Notes under the pieces: generated by a model
Told to the model about the DNA's origin: nothing
The model's database searches: none
What the model saw: the letters and a program-made list of their open reading frames with translations, nothing else
Shown here: in pieces, positions 1 to 8,823 of the stretch
How the letters are laid out: each line of letters starts with the position of its first letter
How positions within the stretch are numbered: position 1 is the first letter of the stretch
Translations under genes and position numbers: made by a program
Source of the DNA: Achromobacter deleyi
Lineage (GTDB): Bacteria > Pseudomonadota > Gammaproteobacteria > Burkholderiales > Burkholderiaceae_B
Reading direction: 5' to 3'
DNA length: 64,000 bases
NCBI RefSeq assembly: GCF_016127315.1
Contig: NZ_CP065997.1
Coordinates: 3,782,001-3,846,000, forward strand

Positions 1-1449
1 CGCCACCGTCACCGGCATGTCGCGCACCTCGAATTCGTAGATGGCCTCCATGCCCAGGTCCTCGAAGGCGACCACGCGCGCCGCGCGCACGGCCTGCGAC
101 ACCAGGTAGGCGGCGCCGCCCACCGCGCTCAGGTAGGCGCCGCCGTGCGCCTGGATCGCCTGCACCGCCAGCGGCCCGCGCTCGGCCTTGCCGATGGTCA
201 CCAGCAGGCCGCTGTCGGCCAGCAGTCGCGGCATGAACTTGTCCATGCGGGCCGCGGTGGTGGGGCCGGCCGGGCCGACCGCTTCGCCGGCCACCGGATC
301 GACCGGGCCGACGTAGTACAGCGCGCGCCCTTGCAGCGGCACCGGCAGCGGTTCGCCCCGCGCCAGCAATTCGTCCATGCGCTTGTGCGCGGCGTCGCGT
401 CCGGTCAGTAGCCTGCCGGACAGCAGCAGCGTTTCGCCCACCTTCCACGATGCCACCTCGGCGCGCGTCAGGGCGTCCAGGTCGACGCGCCGGCCGCCGC
501 TGGCGGGCAGGGCGTCCGGAATGCCGTCCCACGTCGCGGGGTCCGGTTGCGGCCATTGCGCCGGCCCGCTGTCGGGCATGGTGAACGTCACGAATCGGGT
601 GGCGGCGCAGTTGGGCAGCAGCGCCACCGGCAGCAGCGCCGCGTGCGAGGCGGCGGTCGCGACCTTGACGTCGAGCACGGTGGTGTCGCCGCCCAGGCCC
701 TGGGCGCCGATGCGCAGCGCGTTGACGCGCTGGTGGACCTCGATCCGCAAGCGCTCGACCGGATCACGCGCGCCGCGCGCCAGCAGCTCGGGCATGTCGA
801 TCGGCGTGAACAGGGCGCGCTTGGCCAAGGCCATGGCCTGTTCCGGCGAACCGCCCACGCCCAGCCCCAGCACGCCCGGCGGGCACCAGCCGGCGCCCAT
901 GCCGGGCAGTTGCGCCACCACCCAGTCGGCGACCGAGTCGCTGGGGTTGAGCATGGCATAGCGCGCCTTCACGTCGCCGCCGCCGCCCTTGGCGACCACG
1001 GTCAATTCCAGCCCGTCGCCCTCCACCAGTTCCACGTGCAGCATCGCCGGCGTGTTGTCGCGGGTGTTGCGGCGCAGGCCCAGCGGGTCGCGCACCATCG
1101 AGGCCCGCAGCGGATTGGCGGCACAGCCATAGGCGCGCGCCACGGCGCGGTCGGCCAGCGCCTGCAGGCTGGGCGTGGGGCCGGGACCGTCGGCGCGGAT
1201 GCGCGCGTCCATGCCGAGCCGGGCATACACGTGCGCCACGCCGGTGTCCTGGCAGACCGGGCGCCGCGCCCGCGCGCTCATCTTGCTGTTGACCAGCAAT
1301 TGCAGCAACGCATGGCGCGCGGCCGGGGCGGTCTCGCGCTCATGGGCGGCCTTCAGCGCCCGCACGAAATCGGGCGGATGCGTGTGGCTGACCGCCTGCA
1401 GGGCCTGGGCGATGCTGGTTTCGATATCGGAAGCGAGCAGGACGCGCAT
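1..1449 (-). CDS. Class I (4Fe-4S) fumarate hydratase, FumA/FumB type, 3' end cut by window edge
   Basis: Reading the minus strand from the ATG at 1449 gives 483 codons with no stop before the window edge. Fumarase class I interconverts fumarate and (S)-malate using a cytosolic [4Fe-4S] cluster. Three cysteine contexts expected for the cluster are visible: VCQDTGVA near residue 80, GWCPPGVLGLGVGG in the middle of the alpha half, and LPNCAATRFVTF further on. The beta (swivelling) half follows with GRALYYVGPVDP and GPAGPTTAARMDKF, so alpha and beta are fused as in FumA rather than split as in TtdA/TtdB. The start lies 12 nt after the stop of the Bug receptor gene with no clear ribosome site, suggesting translational coupling. 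Tartrate dehydratase of the same superfamily is an alternative, but the fused architecture favours fumarase. Next to a fumarate-releasing type of lyase, it probably feeds released fumarate into malate. Confidence 0.9.
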   Translation of the reverse strand, partial: MRVLLASDIETSIAQALQAVSHTHPPDFVRALKAAHERETAPAARHALLQLLVNSKMSARARRPVCQDTGVAHVYARLGMDARIRADGPGPTPSLQALADRAVARAYGCAANPLRASMVRDPLGLRRNTRDNTPAMLHVELVEGDGLELTVVAKGGGGDVKARYAMLNPSDSVADWVVAQLPGMGAGWCPPGVLGLGVGGSPEQAMALAKRALFTPIDMPELLARGARDPVERLRIEVHQRVNALRIGAQGLGGDTTVLDVKVATAASHAALLPVALLPNCAATRFVTFTMPDSGPAQWPQPDPATWDGIPDALPASGGRRVDLDALTRAEVASWKVGETLLLSGRLLTGRDAAHKRMDELLARGEPLPVPLQGRALYYVGPVDPVAGEAVGPAGPTTAARMDKFMPRLLADSGLLVTIGKAERGPLAVQAIQAHGGAYLSAVGGAAYLVSQAVRAARVVAFEDLGMEAIYEFEVRDMPVTVA

Positions 1450-1461
1450 GGGATGCCGGGC

Positions 1462-2442
1462 CTATTGCAGCGTGATGCCGGCCTGCTTGATGACGCCGGC
1501 CCAGCGCTTGCCTTCGTCGGCGGTGAACTGCTGGAAAGCGGCGGGCGCGTACTGGCCTTCGGGCAGCAACTGGATGCCCTGTTCCACCATCTTGCTGGTG
1601 AAGTCATTGTCGGCCAGCGCCTTCTGCCAGGCGCGGTACAGGGTCTGCACCACCGCGTCCGGCGTGCCCTTGGGCGCGTACAGACCGTACCAGGTGGATA
1701 CCTGGAAGCCCGGCAGGGCCTGTTCGCCCATCGGCGCCACATCGGGGAACTGCGCCATGGCGGTGGCGGAAGTCAGCCCCAGCGCGCGCACTTTGCCGCC
1801 GCGGGTCTGCGGCAGCGCGGTGTTGGTCTGGTCGAACATGGCATCGACCTGGTTGCCCATCAGGTCGTTCAGCGCCGGCCCGGCGCCCTTGTAGGCGATG
1901 GGCGTGATCTCCATGCCGGCCTGGCTGGCGAACATGGCGGCCACCAGGTGCGAAGTCGAGCCGACCCCGGCGTTACTGAAGTTGAGCTTGCCCGGATGCT
2001 GCTTGCCGAAGGCGATCAGTTCGGACACCGACTTGTACGGCGAGCTTTTGCCCACCAGCAGCACCAGCGGCGTGTCGGGGAAGCGGAACACCGCCTGGAA
2101 GTCCTTGGTGGGGTCGTACGGCAGCCGCTGGTACAACGACGGCGCGGCGGCCATGTAGCCGATGTGGCCCACCAGGAAGGTGTAGCCGTCGGGCGTCGAC
2201 TTGGCCGCCTTGGCGGCGCCGATGGTGCCGCCCGCGCCGCCCACGTTCTCGATCAGGATGGTCTGCTTCAGTTCCTGCGCGACCCGGTTGGCGACGTTGC
2301 GCGCCATCGCGTCGGTGGGGCCGCCGGCCGCGAACGGCACGATCCAGGTGATGGCGCGGTTGGGGTAGGTGTCCTGCGCGTGCGCGCCCGGGGTCAGGGC
2401 GAACGCCGCCGTGGCGGTGATCGCCGCCAGCCAGTTCTTCAT
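1462..2442 (-). CDS. Bug/TctC-family periplasmic solute-binding receptor
   Basis: The 326-residue protein begins MKNWLAAITATAAFALTPG with a signal peptide cleaved after AHA, then YPNRAITWIVPFAAGGPTDA, the typical N-terminal motif of Bordetella uptake gene (Bug/TctC) receptors. Bug proteins bind small carboxylates in the periplasm and pass them to tripartite tricarboxylate transporters or act as orphan receptors. The ATG at 2442 is preceded by AAGGAG at good spacing. The longer reading frame to 2574 would bury the signal peptide, so it is rejected. No TctA/TctB membrane genes are adjacent, which is usual for the expanded Bug families of Bordetella and Achromobacter. The gene sits between the lyase and fumarase on the same strand, so its ligand is probably the substrate of those enzymes. 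The ligand cannot be read from the sequence. Confidence 0.92.
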   Translation of the reverse strand: MKNWLAAITATAAFALTPGAHAQDTYPNRAITWIVPFAAGGPTDAMARNVANRVAQELKQTILIENVGGAGGTIGAAKAAKSTPDGYTFLVGHIGYMAAAPSLYQRLPYDPTKDFQAVFRFPDTPLVLLVGKSSPYKSVSELIAFGKQHPGKLNFSNAGVGSTSHLVAAMFASQAGMEITPIAYKGAGPALNDLMGNQVDAMFDQTNTALPQTRGGKVRALGLTSATAMAQFPDVAPMGEQALPGFQVSTWYGLYAPKGTPDAVVQTLYRAWQKALADNDFTSKMVEQGIQLLPEGQYAPAAFQQFTADEGKRWAGVIKQAGITLQ

Positions 2443-2492
2443 GGTTTGTCTCCTTGGGGATTTTTTTATCGGGGGGAAATCGGCGCCGCGGT

Positions 2493-3848
2493 TCAGGCGG
2501 CGTCGGGTTTGAGATGGGCGCGCATGCGGTCCACCATCTGGGGCGCGGCCCCGAGGTAGTGGGCCGGGTCGCACAGCCGTTCGATCTGGTCCGCGCCGAG
2601 CCGCTGGGCCACCCGCGCGTCCTCGCGCAGCACGTCGGCCAGGCGGCGGCGCGACGTGGCCGCCTCGCGGCAGGCGTCGTAGACCACGTCATGCGCGGTC
2701 TGGCGGCCGATGTGCGGGGCCAGGCCCATCATCACGGCCTCGGCCACGATCAGGCCGCCGGACAGATCCAGGTTGCGCGCCATGCGCGGGGCATCCACTT
2801 CCAGGCCGCCGAGCATGAAGCGGGCCTGGCGCAGCGAGCCGGCCGTCAGCACGAAGGCCTCGGGCACGGCCGACCATTCGATGTGCCAGGGGCCGGTGGC
2901 GCGCTCGAAGTCCTGCAGCATGGCGTCCAGCGCCAGCCCGGCGTGCTGGCGCACGGTCTTGGACGCCGCCCACATCAGTTCGCACGAGATCGGATTGCGC
3001 TTCTGCGGCATGGTGCTGGAGGCGCCGCGGCCCTTCACGAAGGGCTCGAACGCCTCGCCCAGTTCGTTGGTCATCATCAGCATGATGTCGACCGCGATCT
3101 TGCCCAGCGAGCCGCACACCAGCGCCAGGAACTGCACCGTCTCGGCCAGCCCGTCGCGCGCCACGTGCCAGGTGACCGGCGCGGCGCCCAGGCCCAGCTC
3201 GCGCATCAATGCGCCATGCACCGCCAGGCCCTGGTCGCCGAGCGAGGCCAGCGTGCCGGCCGCGCCGCCGAATTGCCCGATCAGCACCCGCGGCCGCAAT
3301 TGCGCCAGGCGCTCGCGATGGCGCCGCAGCATCAGCAGCCAGACGGCGGCCTTGTAGCCGAACGTGATCGGCAGGGCGTGCTGCAGATGGGTGCGGCCCG
3401 CCATGGGCGTGTCGCGGTATTGCGCGGCCAGGCTGTCGAGGATGGCGTCGAGCGCCTCCAGGTCGGCGTCCACCAGCTCCAGCGCCTCGCGTACTTGCAG
3501 CACGGTGGCCGTGTCCATGATGTCCTGCGTGGTGGCGCCCCAATGCAGGTATTCGCCTTCCGCGCCGCACTGGCGCGACAACTGGTGCACCAGCGGCAGG
3601 ATCGGATAGCCGACGATCTCGGTTTCCTCGCGCAGCAACGCCATGTCCAGGGCGCTGGCGTCGGCGCGCGCCTCGATGGCGCGCGCCGCCTCGGCCGGGA
3701 TCACGCCCAGCCGGCCCTGTACCCGCGCCAGCGCGACTTCGGTTTCCACATAGCGCCGCACGGTGGCGGCATCGTCGAACACGGCTCGCATCGCGGCGGT
3801 GCCGAACATGTCTTTGAACAGGGTGGATTCGAGGACCGAGACTGGCAT
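2493..3848 (-). CDS. Aspartase/fumarase-superfamily lyase (PcaB/PurB-like)
   Basis: A 451-residue protein carrying the superfamily signature SSTMPQKRNPISCE, which holds the mobile-loop catalytic serine and substrate-binding residues, and the conserved GRTHLQHALPITFG segment. Members perform anti-elimination reactions, usually releasing fumarate from C-N or C-O adducts. PcaB instead cycloisomerises carboxymuconate. The beginning (MPVSVLESTLFKDMFGT) and length resemble the 3-carboxy-cis,cis-muconate cycloisomerase/adenylosuccinate lyase-like group, but no other protocatechuate or purine gene is nearby. It is the first gene of the lyase-Bug-fumarase set. The start codon at 3848 directly abuts an inverted repeat likely bound by the divergent GntR regulator. 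A role in splitting a carboxylated adduct to fumarate, then hydrated by the downstream fumarase, is my inference. The substrate is unknown. Confidence 0.75.
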   Translation of the reverse strand: MPVSVLESTLFKDMFGTAAMRAVFDDAATVRRYVETEVALARVQGRLGVIPAEAARAIEARADASALDMALLREETEIVGYPILPLVHQLSRQCGAEGEYLHWGATTQDIMDTATVLQVREALELVDADLEALDAILDSLAAQYRDTPMAGRTHLQHALPITFGYKAAVWLLMLRRHRERLAQLRPRVLIGQFGGAAGTLASLGDQGLAVHGALMRELGLGAAPVTWHVARDGLAETVQFLALVCGSLGKIAVDIMLMMTNELGEAFEPFVKGRGASSTMPQKRNPISCELMWAASKTVRQHAGLALDAMLQDFERATGPWHIEWSAVPEAFVLTAGSLRQARFMLGGLEVDAPRMARNLDLSGGLIVAEAVMMGLAPHIGRQTAHDVVYDACREAATSRRRLADVLREDARVAQRLGADQIERLCDPAHYLGAAPQMVDRMRAHLKPDAA

Positions 3849-3882
3849 AAATGTACGCTCTTAAAAAGTTGTACGTACATTT
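3849..3882. promoter_or_regulatory. Putative GntR-family operator between lyase and regulator
   Basis: An 8-bp perfect inverted repeat, AAATGTAC (3849-3856) and GTACATTT (3875-3882), has a second nested palindrome TGTACGTACA at 3870-3879. It lies in the divergent spacer between the lyase start codon (3848) and the GntR gene. Nested GT-AC palindromes in the regulator-operon spacer are typical of HutC/UTRA-type GntR operators. Binding is inferred. Confidence 0.6.
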
Positions 3883-3972
3883 AAGCAGGGCCGTCGGCGG
3901 GCGTCAATGCCGGGGAATACCCGCGCCCGGGCAGCAGATAGAATGGAGCCTGTCGCAAACACCCCCGGTTCC

Positions 3973-4695
3973 ATGTCCATCTCGCTGTACACCCGCATCT
4001 CCGAAGAACTGGCACGACGGATCGCCGGCGGCGTGTATGCCGTGGGGGCCGTGCTGCCGTCCGAGAACGCCCTGGCCGAAGAGTTCGACGCCAGCCGCCA
4101 CACCTTGCGGGCGGCATTGCGCCAGTTGCAGGACCTGGGCCTGATCGCGCGCCGGCGCGGCAGCGGCACCGTGGTCACGGCGGCCCGGCCCAAGGCGGGT
4201 TTCAGTCAGTCGCTGCGCTCGCTGGAAGACCTGGTGCAACTGGCCGCGCGCACGCCGCGCACCATCCTGCAGGTGCAGGAGATCGTGGCCGACCTGGATC
4301 TGGCCGCCCGCCTGGGCGTCGGGCCGGGCACGCGCTGGCTGCGCTTCGCCTCCACCCGCGGCACGCCGGGGCAGGCGCCGGTGGTGTGGACCGAGCTGTA
4401 CGTGGATGCCCACTACAAGGGCGTGCGCAAGCTGGCGCGCCAGCATCCCGACCGGCTGGTGTCGGAATTGATCGAGGAACACTACGGCCGCCGCATCGCC
4501 TCGGTCGAGCAGACCATCTCGGCCTGCGCCATGCCGGCGGCGGTGGCGGGCGAATTGCAGGTGACGCCCGAGTCGCCCGGCCTGCTGATCCTGCGCCACT
4601 ACAAGGACCAGGCCGGACAGATCGTGGAGGCGTCGTGCTCGTACCATCCGGCCGGACGCTACGAGTTTTCGACGACGTTGATCCGCGAGCACTGA
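3973..4695 (+). CDS. GntR-family regulator with UTRA effector domain
   Basis: The 240-residue protein has an N-terminal winged helix (SISLYTRISEELARRIAGG, then LPSENALAEEFDASRHTLRA and a GSGTVV wing) and a C-terminal UTRA/HutC-like ligand-binding domain ending in RYEFSTTLIREH. Such regulators usually repress a neighbouring catabolic operon until a pathway metabolite binds the UTRA domain. In-frame ATGs at 3907, 3943 and 3973 are possible. I chose 3973 because the fold begins immediately after it and because the upstream stretch is where the divergent operon's promoter should be. The gene is divergent from the lyase-Bug-fumarase operon, with a palindromic operator in the spacer, so it probably controls that operon. 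It ends 22 nt from the convergent hydrolase gene. Confidence 0.88.
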   Translation: MSISLYTRISEELARRIAGGVYAVGAVLPSENALAEEFDASRHTLRAALRQLQDLGLIARRRGSGTVVTAARPKAGFSQSLRSLEDLVQLAARTPRTILQVQEIVADLDLAARLGVGPGTRWLRFASTRGTPGQAPVVWTELYVDAHYKGVRKLARQHPDRLVSELIEEHYGRRIASVEQTISACAMPAAVAGELQVTPESPGLLILRHYKDQAGQIVEASCSYHPAGRYEFSTTLIREH

Positions 4696-4717
4696 GCCGG
4701 TTGGGCCCGGCGCCGCC

Positions 4718-5758
4718 TCACAGCCGCGTCACCTGCAGCACCGCGTCGGCGAAGGCCTGGGGCGCTTCCTGCGGCAGGTTGTGGCCGATGCCGCCGGTGA
4801 CGTCGACGTGGCGGTACTTGCCGCTGAACTGGCCGGCGTAGGCGGCGGGCGCGGGGTGTGGCGCGCCGTTGGCGTCGCTTTCCAGCGTGATGGTGGGCAC
4901 CGCGATCTTCGGCGCCACGGCCAGGCGCTGTTCCAGCGCGTCGTAGCGCGCTTCGCCGTCGGCCAGGCCCAGGCGCCAGCGGTAGTTGTGGATGACGATG
5001 GCGACGTGGTCGGGGTTGGCGAACGCGCGGGCGCTGCGCGCATAGGTGGCGTCGTCGAAATGCCATTGCGGCGAGGCCAGTTGCCAGATCAGCTTGTTGA
5101 AGGCGTCGACGTTGGCGGCGTAGCCGGCCGCGCCGCGCTCGGTGGCGAAGTAGAACTGGTACCACCACTGGAACTCGGCCTGCGGCGGCAGCGGCTTGCG
5201 GTTGCCGGCCTGGCTGCCGATCAGGTAGCCGCTGACCGACACCAGCGCCTCGCATCGCTCGGGCCACAGGGCGGCCATGATGTTGGCGGTGCGCGCGCCC
5301 CAGTCGAAGCCGGCGATCACGGCCTTGCCGATCTTCAGGGCGTCCATCAGGGCGATGATGTCGACCGCCACCACCGCCTGCTCGCCGTTGCGCGCGGTGT
5401 CGGCCGACAGGAAGCGGGTCGAGCCGTAGCCGCGCAGGTACGGCACGATGACGCGGTAGCCGGCGGCGGTCAGGCGCGGCACCACGTCGATGAAGCTGTG
5501 GATGTCGTAGGGCCAGCCATGCAGCAGGACCGCGACCGGGCCGTTGGCCGGGCCGGCGTCGACGTAGCCGATGTCCAGGTCGCCGGCGCGGATCTGGCGA
5601 ATGGCGCTGAAGGTGGCGCCGGCGGCGCTGCGTGCCGGGGCGGGGGAGGTCTGCGCCAGCGCGCTGGCGTTCAGGCCCAGGTTCAGCAGGCTGGCGCCGG
5701 CCAGGGCCGAGGTGGCGCCGAGCAGGCGGCGGCGTTGGGTGTCGATGGGGGCGGGCAT
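4718..5758 (-). CDS. Tat-exported alpha/beta hydrolase, epoxide-hydrolase-like
   Basis: Starting at the ATG at 5758 (GGAGA upstream), the 346-residue protein opens with TQRRRLLGATSALAGASLL, a twin-arginine-type signal, and a likely cleavage site near SALAQ. The mature part has an HGWP oxyanion motif (residues 80-83) and the nucleophile elbow GFDWGA with aspartate D152 in place of serine. Aspartate there and HGWP are the hallmarks of soluble epoxide hydrolases and haloalkane dehalogenases in this fold. LESDANGAP and GIGHNLPQEAP likely supply the acid and the catalytic histidine. It therefore probably hydrolyses an epoxide or ester-like substrate in the periplasm. The longer frame reaching 6235 has no support and overlaps the divergent gene's leader. 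No operon partner is apparent. Confidence 0.83.
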   Translation of the reverse strand: MPAPIDTQRRRLLGATSALAGASLLNLGLNASALAQTSPAPARSAAGATFSAIRQIRAGDLDIGYVDAGPANGPVAVLLHGWPYDIHSFIDVVPRLTAAGYRVIVPYLRGYGSTRFLSADTARNGEQAVVAVDIIALMDALKIGKAVIAGFDWGARTANIMAALWPERCEALVSVSGYLIGSQAGNRKPLPPQAEFQWWYQFYFATERGAAGYAANVDAFNKLIWQLASPQWHFDDATYARSARAFANPDHVAIVIHNYRWRLGLADGEARYDALEQRLAVAPKIAVPTITLESDANGAPHPAPAAYAGQFSGKYRHVDVTGGIGHNLPQEAPQAFADAVLQVTRL

Positions 5759-6000
5759 GGCGAGGTCTCCGAAAGGGTGGGGAAAGGCTGCAACCGGGTT
5801 GTAGCCAGCCTCGCGCCGCCGCGGGTGTCGCAATGTACGGGCCGGGTGGGGCGATACATTACGACGCGAATCCGGCCGGCCGGCGCGGCTTGGCCGTCGG
5901 GGAAAGACGCTCGCCGATGACGCTTGCGTGACACCTGGTTGTGCATTCGGCGCGGACTTGGCATGATCCGCGCCATGGCAATGCACCCGAGACCCTCCGC

Positions 6001-7164
6001 ATGACGCGCCCGCGCTTTCGTCGCCCGGGCCGGACCGCATGGCGGTTGGCCTTGGGGCTGGCCGCGCTGGTGGCGGCGGCCTACGCGGCCACCGCCGTGA
6101 TGGAGATCCCGCCGCCGCACACGCTGTGGCGGCTGGAGGTGTCGGCGCCGTCGCGCCGCGGCGACCTGCTGCCGGTGCGGCAGGTGCCGGCTTCCGCCAC
6201 GCCCTCGGTGCTGGCGTCCAGTCCATGGCCGCCACCGGCGACGGTGCCCTGGAAGGGCGCCGAGATACCGTTCACCCGATTCCTGCAGGACACCGCCACC
6301 AACGCGCTGGTGGTGCTGCGCGACGGCCAGCTGGAGTACGAGTGGTACCGGCCGGGCGTGCGCGCCACCGACACGCAGTCGTCATGGTCGATGGCCAAGT
6401 CGGTGGTGTCGCTGCTGGTGGGCCAGGCGATCGCGCGCGGCGAGCTGCGCGAGGACGACCGCCTGACCGCGCTGCTGCCCGAGCTGGCGGGCGCGGGCGA
6501 CTACGACCGCGTCACGCTCGGGCATCTGCTGGACATGGCCTCGGGCATCGACGTGTCGGAGAATTACCGGGCCTACTGGCCCTTCACCGGCGCCGCGCGC
6601 ATGTACCTGACGCGCGACCTGGCCGGCTTCGTGCGTGATCATCGCCGGATGCATTTCACGCCGGGCAGCGACGGCGATTACCGCAGCATCGATACGCAGT
6701 TGCTGGGCATGGCGCTGACGCGGGTGACCGGCAAATCGTTGGCCGACCTGCTGGCCGAGCGCATCTGGGGGCCGATGGGGGCGGAGTCCGCCGCCACCTG
6801 GAACCTGGACCAGCCCGGCGGCGTCGAGAAGGCGTTCTGCTGCCTGAACGCCACGGCGCGCGACTTCGCCCGGGTCGGGCAGCGCGTGCTGGAAGCGGGG
6901 CAGGGCGGCGACCTCGTGCCGGCCGCCTGGGTGGCGCGCATCGCGCATCCGGCGCCGCATGCGGTCGACGGCTGGGGCTATGCCGCGCAGTGGTGGCAGC
7001 TGGATCCGGCGGGCGGGCCGGATTTCGCGGCCGTCGGCATCCATGGCCAGTACCTGTACGTCCACCCCGGCCGGCGCGTGGTGATCGTCAAGCTCAGCGA
7101 CTACGGCGAGAACCAGGACGAGCGGGAAACCTACGCCGCGCTGCGGGCGATCGCCGACCGCTGA
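6001..7164 (+). CDS. Serine hydrolase of the beta-lactamase (class C)/NylB-like family
   Basis: The 387-residue protein has an N-terminal membrane anchor or signal segment (LALGLAALVAAAYAATAV) and the penicillin-binding SxxK motif S130-M-A-K133 in a SWSMAKSVVSLL context. A tyrosine/serine segment (GDYRSIDTQLLGMAL) replaces the classical YxN, and a GIHGQYLY segment near the C-terminus stands in for KTG. This pattern is seen in 6-aminohexanoate-dimer hydrolase and EstB-type esterases, so an amide or ester hydrolase outside the inner membrane is likelier than a true beta-lactamase. I start at ATG 6001 rather than the in-frame GTG at 5941, because the hydrophobic segment follows it closely. It is divergent from the epoxide-hydrolase-like gene, with 242 nt between them and no shared motif that I trust. 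Confidence 0.8.
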   Translation: MTRPRFRRPGRTAWRLALGLAALVAAAYAATAVMEIPPPHTLWRLEVSAPSRRGDLLPVRQVPASATPSVLASSPWPPPATVPWKGAEIPFTRFLQDTATNALVVLRDGQLEYEWYRPGVRATDTQSSWSMAKSVVSLLVGQAIARGELREDDRLTALLPELAGAGDYDRVTLGHLLDMASGIDVSENYRAYWPFTGAARMYLTRDLAGFVRDHRRMHFTPGSDGDYRSIDTQLLGMALTRVTGKSLADLLAERIWGPMGAESAATWNLDQPGGVEKAFCCLNATARDFARVGQRVLEAGQGGDLVPAAWVARIAHPAPHAVDGWGYAAQWWQLDPAGGPDFAAVGIHGQYLYVHPGRRVVIVKLSDYGENQDERETYAALRAIADR

Positions 7165-7212
7165 TGCGACGCCGCGCGGGGCGCGGGTGGCTGGGCGCGA
7201 TCCCTGCGCCCG

Positions 7213-8736
7213 CTACAGCAGGCCCGAGGTCAGCGCCTTGAGCGTGGCGGCCGCGCGGGTCGAGCATTCCAGCTTGCGGAACACGCTCTCGACGTGGGTG
7301 CGCACGGTGCTGGGGCTGATGTTCAGCGCGCGCGCGGCTTCCTTGTTGCTGGCGCCCAGGCTGATCTGCCGCAGCACCTCGAGTTCGCGTTGCGACAGCG
7401 GCGAGACGGCGCGGCGCGGGGCGGCGGTCTCGCCGCCCGCCGCGGCGATGGCGGCCTCGGCCACGTCGGCGTCGTAGCGGCCGGCGGCGGCGTCCTGGCG
7501 CAGTTGCCGCGCCGCGTCCGCCAGCGCAAGCGCGGGACGCCAGGGGCGGTCCTCGAGCAGCGCCTGCAAGCTCACGCAGGCGGCCAGCACGCGCTGAGGC
7601 AAGCCCAGGGCCGCGCCCGCCGCGCCGCGGAAATAGCCGCTGCCGTCGAGCCGTTCGTAGGCATACGAGGCCAGTTCGGCGGCCTGGCTCAGGCCCTTGA
7701 TCTGGCGCGCCGCGCGCGCGGTCCAGTAAGGCATCAGGCGCACCTGCTCCCATTGGTCCGGCGACAGCTTGCCGGCGGTGTTCCACAGGCGGTTCGGCAG
7801 CGCGGCGCGGCCGATGCCATGCACCAGCGCGGCGGCCTGCAGTTGCGCCTGCGTCGCCGCGTCCAGTTCCAGCCGCGCGGCGGTGGTCACGGCCAGCGCC
7901 GCCACCCGGCGCGAATAGCCGGCCAGCCAGGGCAGCTTGAGTTCGGCCACGTCGGCCAACAGCGTCAGCGCGGCCGGGGCGCCGGCGCGTTCGCCGGCCA
8001 GGTTCCAGTCGGCGCCGTCGGGCGGATCGGTGTCGATCCGGTCGAGCCAGGCCGGGCCGTGGCGCACGGCCAGCGCGGCGACGTCGGCGGGATACTTGGC
8101 GCCGGCCTGCTGGCGCAGGAAGTCCAGTGCGCTGTCGCGGCCATGGGCGCGGCTGAGTATCTCGAGGTCGCTGGCGGCGTTGACGATGAACGCCAGCGGC
8201 GAGACGGCGTCGCCGTCCAGCGCCTGCGGCATGCCTTTGCCGTCGTGGCGCTCGAAGGCGTGGCGCAAGCCGGTCACGACCGCGTCGGGCATGCCCAGGC
8301 TGACGGCGACATCGCCGGAAATCTCGCAATGGATCAGCGCCAGCGGCACGATCAGCGACTGCGTGCGCGCGTCCAGCGGCGGCAGGGTCTGCGCCATCAT
8401 GGCTTCGCGCGAGGCGATGTCGTCGCCCAGCAGTTCGGCGAAGCCGCCGGCGTTGGCGGTGCAGCCGGACCAGCGCAGTAGCGCCACCGCGCGGGCGTGG
8501 TCCTGGCCCGCGAGATCCGCGCCGTGCGCCGCGGCCAGCAGGCCCGCCAGGCAGGCGGTGCGGCGCGAATGGTCGGTGGCCCGGCCCATGCTGAGGTCGC
8601 CGATGAAGGCCATGGCCAGCACGGCGTCGGTCAGTTCAATGGCGCTATCGGCGATCATGGGGCCAGGCGGGGCGGTAAATGGGGGCGGTGGCAAAAGCGG
8701 AGAGGCGGGAGGGGCGAGGACCGGCGCATCGGTCAA
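7213..8736 (-). CDS. Tandem HD-GYP-like protein with C-terminal LuxR helix-turn-helix
   Basis: A 507-residue protein with two HD-type halves followed by a LuxR DNA-binding domain (LSQRELEVLRQISLGASNK, then STVRTHVESVFRKL). The first half contains FERHDGKGMPQAL. The second contains HGIGRAALPNRLWNTAGKLS and YERLDGSGYFRG, which align with the HDIGK and HHERxDGxGYP motifs of HD-GYP c-di-GMP phosphodiesterases. The metal-binding HD pair reads HG in the second half and no intact HD is obvious in the first, so catalysis is doubtful and ligand sensing is more plausible. The frame opens with TTG at 8736 (weak GGATGA upstream) and a proline-rich stretch. An ATG at 8658 (MIADSAIELTDAV) is a reasonable alternative start without a clear ribosome site. 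It is divergent from the secreted hydrolase gene at 8824. Confidence 0.75.
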   Translation of the reverse strand: MTDAPVLAPPASPLLPPPPFTAPPGPMIADSAIELTDAVLAMAFIGDLSMGRATDHSRRTACLAGLLAAAHGADLAGQDHARAVALLRWSGCTANAGGFAELLGDDIASREAMMAQTLPPLDARTQSLIVPLALIHCEISGDVAVSLGMPDAVVTGLRHAFERHDGKGMPQALDGDAVSPLAFIVNAASDLEILSRAHGRDSALDFLRQQAGAKYPADVAALAVRHGPAWLDRIDTDPPDGADWNLAGERAGAPAALTLLADVAELKLPWLAGYSRRVAALAVTTAARLELDAATQAQLQAAALVHGIGRAALPNRLWNTAGKLSPDQWEQVRLMPYWTARAARQIKGLSQAAELASYAYERLDGSGYFRGAAGAALGLPQRVLAACVSLQALLEDRPWRPALALADAARQLRQDAAAGRYDADVAEAAIAAAGGETAAPRRAVSPLSQRELEVLRQISLGASNKEAARALNISPSTVRTHVESVFRKLECSTRAAATLKALTSGLL

Positions 8737-8823
8737 TCATCCGATACCGCGCGACCGGCGGGAAAACGACACTGGCGTCAACCAAGCGCCACGTCGGCGT
8801 TTGATCCCGAAAAAGGAATCTCC

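Noticed and set aside
5832..5860. AATGTA ... TACATT inverted repeat between the two divergent hydrolase genes
   Set aside because: Short arms with a 17-nt spacer and no second copy; the resemblance to the GntR palindrome at 3870 is only a few bases.
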